Source: Ursus arctos
Taxonomy: Eukaryota; Chordata; Mammalia; Carnivora; Ursidae
Length of the DNA: 64,000 nt
Direction of reading: 5' to 3'
NCBI RefSeq assembly: GCF_023065955.2
Contig: NW_026623089.1
Location: forward strand, 27,992,767 to 28,056,766
Of this stretch, positions 12,184 to 22,405 are shown piece after piece; position 1 is the first letter of the stretch, and each line of letters opens with the position of its first letter. The translations under genes were made by a program, and so were the position numbers. The notes below the pieces were generated by a model, which was given only the letters and a program-made list of their open reading frames with translations, did not search any database and had not been told where the DNA came from.

Positions 12184-14475
12184 GTCGCTCCTCTTGGAGT
12201 TGAGAGGAGAGAGCTATCTCTGTGTTTATGGCGTCTTTGGAGACCAGAGAGTCAGTGGTGTTGAGGGTGGGAGACTAGGGCAGATGAGAAAGACTGGACA
12301 TGACCAACCATTTGAGTCTGATGACAAAGGCTTGGGAATGGCTTAACCAGGCGAGACTGCTGAGTTTTTTTTTTTGTTTGTTTGTTTTTGTTTTTAAATA
12401 GCAGTGGTGAAAAATGATCTTGATATTCTTTGGAACAACAGAGAATCCCAAAACCAACCTAAATGGGGCCGGGTAGTCTCACTGCATTTGTGCTAAGGGG
12501 GAGGGGGTGGGGGCACAAGCTGAAGCCCTCCCCCTCATACTCCTGGTTTCCTTGTTCGGCCTGAGAGACACCCATACCCTTTGTTGAGTTACTTATCCGG
12601 ATCCTCCTTAAGCTCCCTTTCTTTCTTTTCCCAGCAGATCCCAGGAGAGATGCCCTTTCAACCCTGCGTCTCTGCTAAATGCCTTCTGGATCCCAGCAGT
12701 GGAGCCCACTGGATGGTTGGACTAACTCAGAGACTTCCTGAGGCCTCTTAGCGCTGGCAAATAGAATTCTAGCCAAGTCTTCCAGGTTCGAAGAGAAATG
12801 ACAGCTGCCCCCAAAGGGATTCCCATGACGGAGCACAGCAACCGTCCTACAAAGGGTTAATACTCCCCCCTCCCCTGCCCCCCAACTTGCTGCCAGAGAT
12901 CAGCTAATCTGATAATTACAGCAACAAACACAGTTTAGACAAACAAGACCTGACCCTGAGGGTTTGGAATGAAAACATTTACTCTCTCCCTCCCCAGAGA
13001 GACGGTGCCTGGAGCATACACACAGAGACACTGGGAAAATACCCGTGTGTGCCGCAGCAGCAGGGTGAAAACATCTGTGTTCCTGAGCCGCTGGAGAAGA
13101 TAGCGTTGGTGGGGAGGGGGTGGGGAGGGGAGGGGGAGGGGAGGGGGAGGCAGTGAGCGGGCAGCGGTGCGGAAGGGTGTGCATGCCGGGAGCAGATGGA
13201 TCGTGTACCCATAACTGGAGATGCAAGCCAGTCGTAATTGGTTTTACAGCAGAGGCGGAGTGCGGGAGAGGTACGTAGGAGACTCGGGGATGCAGAATTC
13301 CAGTGAAAAACCTGGAGGGTGACTAAGTGGGGAGAGATCCTACGGCACAAAGTGGGCTCTAGTCCTGAGAGCTAGAGGGGAAGGATATTCAAACCAGCCC
13401 GAGATTCTGCCCAGCAGCGAAGGAGGAGCTCATCCTTTTCTCACCCCCCAGTTTAGCTTCCAAAGGGACCAACATGCCCCTTCCCCTCCCTGCCTGCCTC
13501 AAAACTTGTCAAGCTACCCTCCCCCACTTCTAAAATGCTGGTTCCTAGAAGAAAACCTTATGGGTGACTTCAGCTGGGGAGGCTGACTTGGTTTGCTCAA
13601 TCCTGGAGCTCCAGCGGTTACTTCTCCCAGACCCACCCTCACCGCACCCCCAGCCTTTTGTGCCACGTATCTGCAATCTTAGGGCCACACATCCTTTCTT
13701 TCTTATACTTGGCTGGTGGTGTGTCCGCTGGTAAACACTCACTGCCCCTTAGAGCTCTCGAAATTATCTCCAGGCATCCCAGTCCTCGGGGGACTGCAGA
13801 TCACATGTATGGATTTCACCCAGCTAGGAGGAATAACTGTGATCGATGACAGGATCAAGGTTTAAAATGAATTCCATAAGGTGAAAGATGGCCTAAAATC
13901 AATAAGATAGGATGTGGCAGGAATGTGAAACACTGCGTTTAGGTCCAATAATCAATTGTGCAGTTATGAGATGGGAAGACCTACAAAACAACAGCTTATG
14001 TGAAAACAACAACAACAAAATTTTTTGGTCAATAACTGGTTCAGTATGAGATGATGAGCCTAACTGCTTAAAAGGTGAAGAAAATCATTGTAGGTGGTAA
14101 TCAAAGTATTGTGATCCCATTAACATTTTACTGTGCTCTTTACAAGGACTGAACAGATCTTTTTTCTTTTTTAGGTATAACTGTTGGCTGGCCAAGCACG
14201 GTGCCGAACAATTTTGTTTTGTGTGTGCTTTGATTTAATTTCAGATTCCAGTCCCCTGCTGTACTCTATACATGGTCTATCTTGGCGGTTGTCAGTGGTG
14301 TCCATACCCTGTTCAGCGAGGTTCACTCGCCCTGTGGTTTGAATCTCATGCAGGCACTTGGGTGCCCCTCTGCTGGTCTGTTGGAGAGTTCCCCCACTCC
14401 TCAAAGAGACATCCTTCTTTCCAAATAGGCCAGTCTTCCCACAGTTCCTCACACACCCGAGGGTCATTTGCTCAT
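12184..14475. other. Unique intergenic sequence with a G-rich run
   Basis: No gene seen. TTTG-type low complexity near 12370-12395. 13108-13150 is a dense G-run array (GGGGAGGGGGTGGGGAGGGG...), capable in principle of forming G-quadruplex. 12890-13300 looks less repeat-like than its surroundings and could be regulatory, but nothing proves it. Confidence 0.5.
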
Positions 14476-14497
14476 TCATTCATTCATTCATTCGTTC
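14470..14497. repeat. (CATT)n short tandem repeat
   Basis: About six CATT units, last ones imperfect, leading into an old repeat remnant that contains CATGTGCCAGGCACTG. Confidence 0.8.
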
Positions 14498-14689
14498 TTG
14501 TACCCACTGGCCATCCACCATGTGCCAGGCACTGTTGCAGGAACCAGGGATTCCGGAGTGAACAAGGCATGGTCCTTGCCCTTGTCAAGCTCATGTTCTC
14601 ACGTGGGTCAGCAAATCCTAAACAAACACTAGAAAAGTTCAGATTAAAAAAAAAAAGCAGTATGAACAGTTATCAGGTACTTGAAAAGC

Positions 14690-14945
14690 CTTCCCCCTTC
14701 TGCCTAGACTTCTCTGAATGTCATCTCCTGCCTCCTAGCCCAGCTCAAGTGCTTTCCCCTTCAATGCAGAGAACTCCTCCAGCTCTGTCTTCCCTGAACT
14801 CTGTTACCCAGGGGCTCGTAACACATAATTACATAATTAACACTCAACTGCTTTCTAATTGTTTCCCCAGCTAATTTTGCTTCCCAACAGGCTGTAGGAG
14901 ACGTAAGCTCTTGGAAAATACGGACATGCCTTCACTTTAAATACA
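14690..14945 (+). mobile_element. L2 3' end
   Basis: CTCTGAATGTCATCTCCTGCC, CCTCCAGCTCTGTCTTCCCTGA and AGGAGACGTAAGCTCTTGG follow the order of a sense L2 3' region. Confidence 0.55.
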
Positions 14946-15369
14946 GTCAGTCCATCTCTGTCTGGGCTGCTCTTTGAAAGGAAATAAAAAGCACAGTCCA
15001 AACATAAGGAGGTTTTTAAGCTGATTCCCAGATAACAAGAGAACTCTTTCCAGTGTCTCCAAAATCCTCTAGAATAAGAATGTAAAGTTAGGACAATAGT
15101 TTGTTTATTTGCTGAGCCTACCTCCTCCGAAGAGTCCCAGACTCTGTAAGGAGCTCTTTAAAGCAACAAACATACCTTACACTGAGTGGTAGTCTGATGC
15201 AAGGGAACAGCAGGGGGGAGGCGTCCATCAAGCTCAAAAAGGGAGGAAACATAAGGACAAACAATGGCAAATTCAGAAAAATGATCAGTCCAAAGTTGAG
15301 GCCAAACAACATTCTTTTGGGGGCCTCATGCTCTGTAGAATAAAAGCAGGCCAAAAAATCCCCAGAAAC

Positions 15370-15730
15370 AACACAAACGGCCATCAGTGGAGGTCTGGAT
15401 GAAGAAATAATGGCACCTTCGTGCGTGGGCGGGTCTGCGGGAGAGTAAAGGAGCTAGGACCACCGACCACTGGCGCTGATGTGAGGAGGTGGCCCTACTG
15501 CTTGCTTTAAGAAGGTCTCAGAACAATGCAGATAATGTGATCCTTCTAATTTAAGAACTCTGTGTATGTGCAGAAAAATGCACATAGAGCTATGCGTCGA
15601 ATTGTTAACAATAGAATTTCTGGGAATGGGGTTCTAGGCAATGGCGTGGAGGAGACAGGCAGGCAGGGGAATGTAAGAATTTATTTTCACTCTGTAACTT
15701 CGGAACTCAATTATATTCTGCACTCAATTA
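15370..15730 (+). mobile_element. Ancient L1 3' region
   Basis: CCATCAGTGGAGGTCTGGATGAA, then GAAAAATGCACATAGAGC and a GGGAATGGGGTTCT stretch resemble the end of ORF2 and the 3' UTR of an old L1, strongly decayed. Confidence 0.5.
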
Positions 15731-16237
15731 TATATATATTTTTAGAATGAGCATTTATTGCTTTAATGAAGTAATAAACAGTGAACTTAAGCAGCCAGAG
15801 TTTTCGTTAATCTGTCTTTTGGAGAAGACACACGTGGTCGGGAACAAGATTATTACTAATGTTTGGTTTGCACCTTGGAGAATTCCGGATACCTGAGTGG
15901 TTCCTGGATTTGTACAGGAGGACTTCTGAAGAGAAATCCTAAGCCTTTGCCCATGGGCTATACATAGCTATGCCCTAGGACTCATTCTTAGGTAGAATGA
16001 AAGCATATCCAAGCCAAAGATAGGGTGGGGCACACCCCAGAGAAACGAGGAAGCAGCTAGAACCTTAATGCAATTCAAGGATCCAGTGAACCAATTTCTT
16101 GACAAGTTTTTGTTTGTTTGCTTTTATTTTTGTTTGGTATAAATGAGCTACTGGAAAAATACGTATAAATAAAATTTTTATATCAACCATAATTTTAGGT
16201 AGTAAGGGAAACAATATTTAAGAGATGTTGAGGTCAA

Positions 16238-16438
16238 GGGGCGCCTGGGTGGCACAGCGGTTAAGCGTCTGCCTTCGGCTCAGGGCGTGATCCCGGCGTT
16301 ATGGGATCGAGCCCCACATCAGGCTCCTCCACTGGGAGCCTGCTTCTTCCTCTCCCACTCCCCCTGCCTGTGTTCCCTCTCTCGCTGGCTGCCTCTCTCT
16401 CTAATAAATAAATAAATACAATCTTTAAAAAGAAAAAG
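16238..16438 (+). mobile_element. SINEC, full length, with target-site duplication
   Basis: Flanked by AGAGATGTTGAGGTCAA (16221-16237) and AGAGACCTTGAGGTCAA (16439-16455), 15 of 17 bases matching. The tail is AATAAATAAATAAATACAATC. Confidence 0.94.
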
Positions 16439-16769
16439 AGAGACCTTGAGGTCAAGAATGTGGCTTGAGAAAGACAGAGACATTTTGAATTCTGATTTGG
16501 CCACTTACTAGCTTTGTGATCTTCGGTAAATTGAGTCACCTCTCATTGTTTTCCACTTACACCTCCTGAGTCTCTTCTGGGGGCTCCTCCTTCTCTTTCC
16601 AGCCCTGGAATGTTGGTGGTCCCAAGGCCTCTGGCTTTTCCCTTCCCTGGGTGATATGATCTCCTGTGATATGCAAGTCAACGGAGGAGGCCAAATCTCT
16701 CCCCTTAGCTCCATGCTCTGACTGACACCTTTTAATGGATCCCCATTTCCCACACACTAACATCCTTTA

Positions 16770-17265
16770 ACATGCTTTATGTGACACTTCAAAATCTGGG
16801 TGGATTTCTCTCTCCAATCTCACTGTTCACACATTGCCCTCGTCCCTCCCTGCTCCCATCGTACCAATCATTTTCATTTCCTTGACTCACCGCATCATGG
16901 GCTCTCTTGACGCTGGGCCTTCACAACTACTCTCTTCAGCCCCAACTCCCCTTTCTCCTTCTCTTCTCTTGGCCAATTCATACTCATCCTTTAGATTTTC
17001 ACTCAAGCCTCACTTTTTGTGAGAAACCCTCCTTATTCCTCCAGGGCTAGGCTGTGTGTCTTATCCCCCGACCTGTGATTTCCTGGTACTGCGCTCCTCA
17101 CGCTACACTGAATAACTTGCTTACACATTTGGATAGTTCAACAGATCATGGGCACTGTGAAAGCGAGACCCATATTTGTTTTTTCTGTAGCTGTATACTG
17201 AGAACATAACCCCCAATAGTGGCAATCAATAGCCTTATGATAGATATCTGTTGAATAAAGCACTC
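16770..17265 (+). mobile_element. L2 3' end
   Basis: CCAATTCATACTCATCCTTTAG, GAAACCCTCCTTATTCCTCCAG and the closing ATAGATATCTGTTGAATAAAG follow the sense L2 3' order over about 500 bp. Confidence 0.65.
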
Positions 17266-17312
17266 TTATGATTAATATGAGCAAGGTGATAATGGTTAAG
17301 AATTGGTCTCTG

Positions 17313-17527
17313 CATGAGAGACTATGGACTCTGAGAAACAAACTGAGGGCTTCAGAGGGGAGAGGGGTGGGGGAATGGGATAGACTGGTGATGGGTAGTA
17401 AGGAGGGCACGTATTGCATGGTGCACTGGGTGTTATACGCAACTAATGAATCATCGAACTTCACATCAAAAACCAGGGATGTACTGTATGGTGACTAACA
17501 TAATATAATAAAAAAATATTTTAAAAA
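17313..17527 (+). mobile_element. L1 3' end, truncated, with target-site duplication
   Basis: Starts CATGAGAGACTATGGACTC and ends with ATATAATAAAAAAATATTT. The duplication AATTGGTCTCTG lies at 17301-17312 and 17528-17539. Confidence 0.93.
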
Positions 17528-17562
17528 AATTGGTCTCTGGATTCAAATATAGCCCTACTGCT

Positions 17563-18160
17563 AAGGGCCATATGCACCCCAATGTTCATAGCAGCAATGT
17601 CCACAATAGCTAAATCGTGGAAGGAGCCGAGATGCCCTGCAACAGATGACTGGATTAAGAAGTTGTGGTCCATATATACAATGGAATATTACTCAGCAAT
17701 CAGAAAGAATGAGTTCTCAACATTTGCTACAACATGGACGGCACTGGAGGAGATAATGCTTAGTGAAATAAGTCAAGCAGAGAAAGACAACTATCATACG
17801 ATTTCTCTCATCTATGGAACATAAGAACTAGAATGATCAGTAGGGGAAGAAAGGGATAAAGAAAGGGGGGGTAATCAGAAGGGGGAATGAAACATGAGAG
17901 ACTATGGACTATGAGAAACAAACTGAGGGCTACAGAGGGGAGGGGGGTGGGGGAATGGGATAGACCGGTGATGGGTAGTAAGGAGGGCACATATTGCATG
18001 GTGCACTGGGTGTTATACACAACTAATGAATCATCGAGCCTTACATCGAAAACCGGGGATGTACTGTATGGTGACTAACATAATATAATAAAAAATCATT
18101 ATTAATAAAAAAAATAATAAAATAAAATTTCCATTATAATTTCTTCTTTGAAAAAAAAAT
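17563..18160 (+). mobile_element. L1 3' end including the ORF2 C terminus, with target-site duplication
   Basis: Truncated copy of 598 bp. It is flanked by ATATAGCCCTACTGCT at 17547-17562 and 18161-18176. 17582-17824 is still open and encodes the end of ORF2p (IYTMEYYSAIRKNEF ... TISLIYGT). The 3' UTR and an A-rich tail follow. No reverse transcriptase core is left. Confidence 0.95.
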
Positions 18161-18337
18161 ATATAGCCCTACTGCTTCACGGCTGTGCAATGTTTGGCAA
18201 GTAAATTAACTTGCTTGTGCCTCAGTTTCCTTATCTGTTACTCCATCTAAAATGCTTAGGTGAAACGATAGACTAAATGAAATAATCTTTTTCATTACAA
18301 AGCAAATGTTCAATAAATGCTAGTTATTTTAACATTT

Positions 18338-18443
18338 CAGTTTTTACTTACTCATTTAAGTAATCGCTACAACGTGGGGCTCGAACTCATGACTTCGAGA
18401 TCAAGAGTTGCATGCTCTTCTGACTAAACCACCCAGGCACCCT
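18338..18443 (-). mobile_element. Older short SINEC copy with target-site duplication
   Basis: CTACAACGTGGGGCTCGAAC to ACTAAACCACCCAGGCACC is the tRNA-like head without the CT-rich body. The duplication GTTATTTTAACATTT lies at 18323-18337 and 18444-18458. Confidence 0.88.
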
Positions 18444-18746
18444 GTTATTTTAACATTTAAAAAATGCTTAGAGCTGTTCCTGGCACATAATAAGAACTTA
18501 ATATTAGTTATTATCACTATACTTTTAGTCATGATAAAAATAATCTCTAATTAGTTTTACAAGTTTAGATTTTTGAGTATAGATTTTCTTAAACCACGGC
18601 ATATTGGTACTTAGCAAGTCAGATAGTCTGGTAGCTATTTTCCTCTAGGAAAGTATTTGAATACTTGGGTGGAAAATTATTAGGGACATTAAGAGAGCAA
18701 GGAAGGAGAACCAATTGTGTTCAGTGTTAATAATGTTTTAGATTTC

Positions 18747-18938
18747 CGGGCACCTGGGTGTAGCTTAGCTGGTTAAGCAGCCAACTCTTGGTTTTGGCTG
18801 AGGTCATGATCTCCGGGTCCTGGGACAGCGCCCTGTGCTGGGCTCTGCACTCACCAGGGAGTCTGCTTCGGGATTCTCTCTCTCCCTCTGCCCTTCCCCC
18901 CGCTCTTTCTAAAATAAATAAATAAATCTTTAAAAAAA
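18747..18938 (+). mobile_element. SINEC, older subfamily, with target-site duplication
   Basis: GGGCACCTGGGTG head, CT-rich body and AAATAAATAAATAAATC tail. Flanked by TAATGTTTTAGATTTC at 18731-18746 and 18939-18954. Confidence 0.94.
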
Positions 18939-19002
18939 TAATGTTTTAGATTTCAATTTTTGCAGTACCGTGGTTGGAGTGTTATGATGCTTTTGTTCAA
19001 GA

Positions 19003-19160
19003 TGACGGTTCTCAAACTTTGTAGTAAATCTGCATCAACTGGTAGCTTGTTAAATCACGGGTTCAACGGGGGTGGTCCTGGGACGGGGCCTGGGTCCGTG
19101 GACTTTAACCAAGCTGTCCTGGTCATTCCGGTGCATACTGAAGTTTAAGAACCTGTGGTC
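19003..19160 (+). mobile_element. MER5A-like DNA transposon remnant
   Basis: GGTTCTCAAACTTTGTAG at the left and GAAGTTTAAGAACCTGTGG at the right are the inverted ends expected for a MER5-type hAT element. Confidence 0.65.
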
Positions 19161-19478
19161 TAATAAAAATCAATTGGTTCAAATCAACCACTAGGTCCAT
19201 GTGGCAGCGGGGGGGCTGAGCAGCTCTTTGTTGGGAGTCGCCTTCCACAGGGGGCTCGGAAAGATGGGTCTCTGGGAGATGCTCTCTGCTGGGTGTGGCC
19301 TCTGGGGACTATTGTTACCCAAAGGAGCATCCTAGAGACAGCTGGCTCCACTTCCAATGGAAACAGCTGCTGAGAACCGGCTCCAGGCTTGTGGGCCAAG
19401 GGGGAGAGGAGCTCTGGCCGAGAGGTGTGCTGGAAGCACCATGACGAGCCGGGCAGGAGGTGCTGGCGCTGGTAACAG

Positions 19479-19652
19479 CAGTGCTTCTCAAAGTGGGGCC
19501 CCAGGATCACCTGCGTCCAGAATCCCCTAGAGAGTTTGTAGAATGCAGATTCCTTGGACCGACCCCAGACCTTCTGAGTCAGGATGTGCATTTTAAATGG
19601 ACTTCAGAGACGTTTCAGAGGCGGGTTCACAGTTGGAGAGCCGCTGACAGAA
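19479..19652 (+). mobile_element. MER5A-like DNA transposon remnant
   Basis: GTGCTTCTCAAAGTGGGGCC, ACCCCAGACCTTCTGAGTCAG and GTTGGAGAGCCGCTG give the MER5-type order. This is a second copy close to the first. Confidence 0.65.
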
Positions 19653-20984
19653 GACCTTGAGCCACCAGCGTGCTCTTTCCCCGCAGTCTGAACCCAGCAG
19701 CGTTTTGTTTCATCACACTCCCCTTCCCAGTAATTTGGCAAAGCTGGAGTTCCAGACACTCTGCTGGGAATCTCGGACGGACTTCTCAGATCTCAGATGG
19801 TCACCAGCCCTCCAAGACCACATGGAGGGTGTAACCCGGAAAAGACTTTCGTAAACCAAAGCATAACTGCCTGGGAGTCCTGAGGTGTTACGCACTTTCC
19901 TGGGGACTGGAGGGGGCATTTGGTTTCCAGGAACTGTCTGGTGACGATAATTTTCTTTCGAGAGAAATCTCAATCGGGGTAAGTGGGTCTTGTCAGGATC
20001 CCTCCTGTAGGGCCTGTCCCGGCACACTCGGCTCAGGTGAGTGAAACGTTGTGTAGGTGACACCCACTCTCCTTGCCTGTCAGACACAGAGAGACGAGCA
20101 GGGACTCGGTTGCCACAGGGCATGTTAGTGCCTTGCTTTCCCCATCAAACTCTGTTAGGCTCTGTAACTTGCAGAAATGAAAGGGGGCTCGGGAGAGAGA
20201 CAGTTTCTAACGAGCTGCCAGCAGGGCCCCGCTCTGGGCTGGGAGCCTTGCTCTTTGTCAGGCGGCCTCTGCGCTGACTTTATTCCAATGCTATTAGCCT
20301 GAAATCCTTCAGTTTCTTTCAGAGAACGAGAGGTGGCCTGGGGCCGAGAGGGACAGATTCATAAGTAATTTCTCTCATTATGCACTTCCAGGGCTTCCTC
20401 ACCATTTCAAAGAGGAAGCGCTCTCACAGCCGACTTGGAGAATTTTTCCCTAGACGGGGTGCACCTCCTTCAGACTATGGCTTCATCGGCCTGCTCTTCC
20501 CGATGACCTAAAACGAAGGAGGCCTGGCTCTCAGCAAGGGTGAGTTGTAGGTGGCCTTCTGTCCTTAGTGATTTCTAGGGCTGGACAAAGGAGAATTTCC
20601 AGAGTGCTAATACAGAGATCCTTCTAGAAGTGGGATCTGCTTGCACAGGTGAGTTACTCAAGGTACTAGAGCGGTCGGTAGAGGCAGTGCCAAGTATAAC
20701 ATCGGATGGGATGGTATCTGGAGAAGTCAGAACAACGTAATTCCAGTAATCCCAGAGTTGAGAAGTGACAGGTCGAATAACAAAAATGCTGGGTGCCCCA
20801 GCAAAAAACTGTTTGTGTTGCGTAGGTATTACAGATTTGTTTTGTTTTTGTCAGCCACTCTCCTATTTATTATACAATTATATTCAAGATTATAATATTA
20901 AAATAATAATTAGTTTAAATAGTCTATTATCCAGGATTACAGATGGTATGACAGCCAGCAGCCCTGGAATGTGTTTTGAATACT
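19653..20984. other. Unique intergenic sequence, no gene seen
   Basis: Moderately GC-rich, repeat-free stretch. 19713-20123 (-) is open for 136 codons without recognisable homology. Around 20270-20480 an AT/GC-mixed block with TTCATAAGTAATTTC and CATTATGCAC words looks like noncoding regulatory DNA, but this cannot be tested here. Confidence 0.5.
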
Positions 20985-21475
20985 TACGCAAGTAGTGCAT
21001 GGATACATTCTTGTTGTAAAATATTTAGAAGTTTACGCGGTGAAAAGTCCCTTACCCACCCATTCTTCTTCCCAGAGGTGACCACTGTCAACAGTTTGGT
21101 GACTATCCTTCAGCGATCTTTCCAAACATTTACATACCCATGTATGTACATATGCCCACTTGTCTTTTCACATGAGCAAGATCATTTATCACATATTGTT
21201 AGGTAACTTTTAAAACTGTAATAATGTATTTCTTGGAGATATTCTCATGGCAATAGATATGGCTTCCTCATTCACTTTAACATCAGGACGGTATTGCTAA
21301 ATTATACGGATGTGTCCTGCTTGTGTGATCAGTCGCTGACTGGTGGACATTAAAATTGTTTCCCATATGTTTGCTCTTATGAATAAGGCTGCAATGAGGC
21401 TCTGTGCACATACATCTTTGTACACACATCCTTGTAGAATGAATTCCTAAAAACAGAAATGCAGTTGCGATTTCT
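20985..21475 (-). mobile_element. Ancient LINE remnant
   Basis: GAGGTGACCACTGTCAACAG, GAATAAGGCTGCAATGAGGC and CTTGTAGAATGAATTCCTAA are the old-LINE words also seen at 3190-3790 and 51045-51690. Confidence 0.55.
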
Positions 21476-21538
21476 ATGTTTGTGTATTACACTGTAGGTC
21501 TAACTCTCATCTCTTATTTATTTCCATCAATGATTCTT

Positions 21539-21753
21539 TTTTTTTATAAAACATCTTTTTTTTTTAAGATTTTATTTATTTATTTGACAGAGATAAAGAC
21601 AGCCAGCGAGAGAGGGAACACAAGCAAAGGGAGTGGGAGAGGAAGAAGCAGGCTCATAGCGGAGGAGCCTGATGTGGGGCTCGATCCCATAACGCCGGGA
21701 TCACGCCCTGAGCCGAAGGCAGACGCTTAACCGCTGTGCCACCCAGGCGCCCC
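21539..21753 (-). mobile_element. SINEC, full length, inserted in a MER5-like element
   Basis: Antisense copy flanked by TCCATCAATGATTCTT at 21523-21538 and 21754-21769. The host sequence resumes at once with a MER5-like remnant. Confidence 0.96.
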
Positions 21754-21764
21754 TCCATCAATGA

Positions 21765-21925
21765 TTCTTAACCCTAGCAGTACCTTAGATTTCCTGGGGA
21801 ACCTTAAAAAAATTCATCTGTCCAAGCTACACCACAGACCCACTGAATCAGAATAATCTTTGGGAGTAGGGCTCAGGCTTTGGATTTTCAGGAAAAAATC
21901 TGAAAATTCTCCTGTGTAGCAATAT
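21765..21925. mobile_element. MER5A-like remnant
   Basis: ATGATTCTTAACCCTAGCAG, CAGACCCACTGAATCAGAAT and TTGGGAGTAGGGCTCAGGC are diverged MER5-type words. It is truncated on the right. Confidence 0.5.
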
Positions 21926-22309
21926 TTGAAAGATCTATACATTACACAAAATAAAACAACTCTAGCGTATTTTAAGGTAATGCAAGGCATTTTTATAGGA
22001 ACTGAGCCCATCAAACGGCAGGAGTAATCTTCGTTTCCTCTGGAAACAGGTTTAGTACATCGAGCCATCCAGGTGAGAACAAATGGTGCTACACTGGGTG
22101 TTTAATAGTTACATAGCAGTTTTCTCTCTCGAAAGTGCCTTTTGTTTTGTTTTGTTATGAAATCGGAGAGCATCTTTAATTCAAAGCTGTGAGCAAGGTG
22201 GGCTGGGCAGGAATGACCTTGTCCATTTTACATTCCTGGAAGCTAATAGGGATAAAATGATGCCTCTCAATTTTAACGTGCTTAGAGAAAATCTGGGGGT
22301 CTTCTCGAT

Positions 22310-22405
22310 ACGCAGATCCTGCCTTAGCTGGCCTGGGGTGGGGCCAGAGATACTGCATTCCTAACAAGCACGCGTGTGACTCTGATGTCACTGGCCTGAG
22401 GACCG
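22310..22405. mobile_element. MER5-like fragment
   Basis: GGGGTGGGGCCAGAGATACTG to GGACCGCACTCTGACT resembles the right half of a MER5-type element. Confidence 0.45.

Larger units (their letters stand above)
17289..18335 (-). mobile_element. MIR element, antisense, interrupted by two L1 3' ends
   Basis: Three pieces read on in order once the insertions are removed: 17289-17312 (ATAATGGTTAAGAATTGG), 17540-17562 (GATTCAAATATAGCCCTAC) and 18177-18335 (...GTGCCTCAGTTTCCTTATCTG... to CAATAAATGCTAGTTATTTT). Confidence 0.8.

Noticed and set aside
14272..14874. 200-codon open frame (+) that could be taken for a gene
   Set aside because: It runs through a CATT repeat and an L2 3' end and has no recognisable domain.
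17582..17824. 80-codon frame resembling reverse-transcriptase protein as a cellular gene
   Set aside because: It is the C terminus of L1 ORF2 in a truncated insertion with clear duplications.
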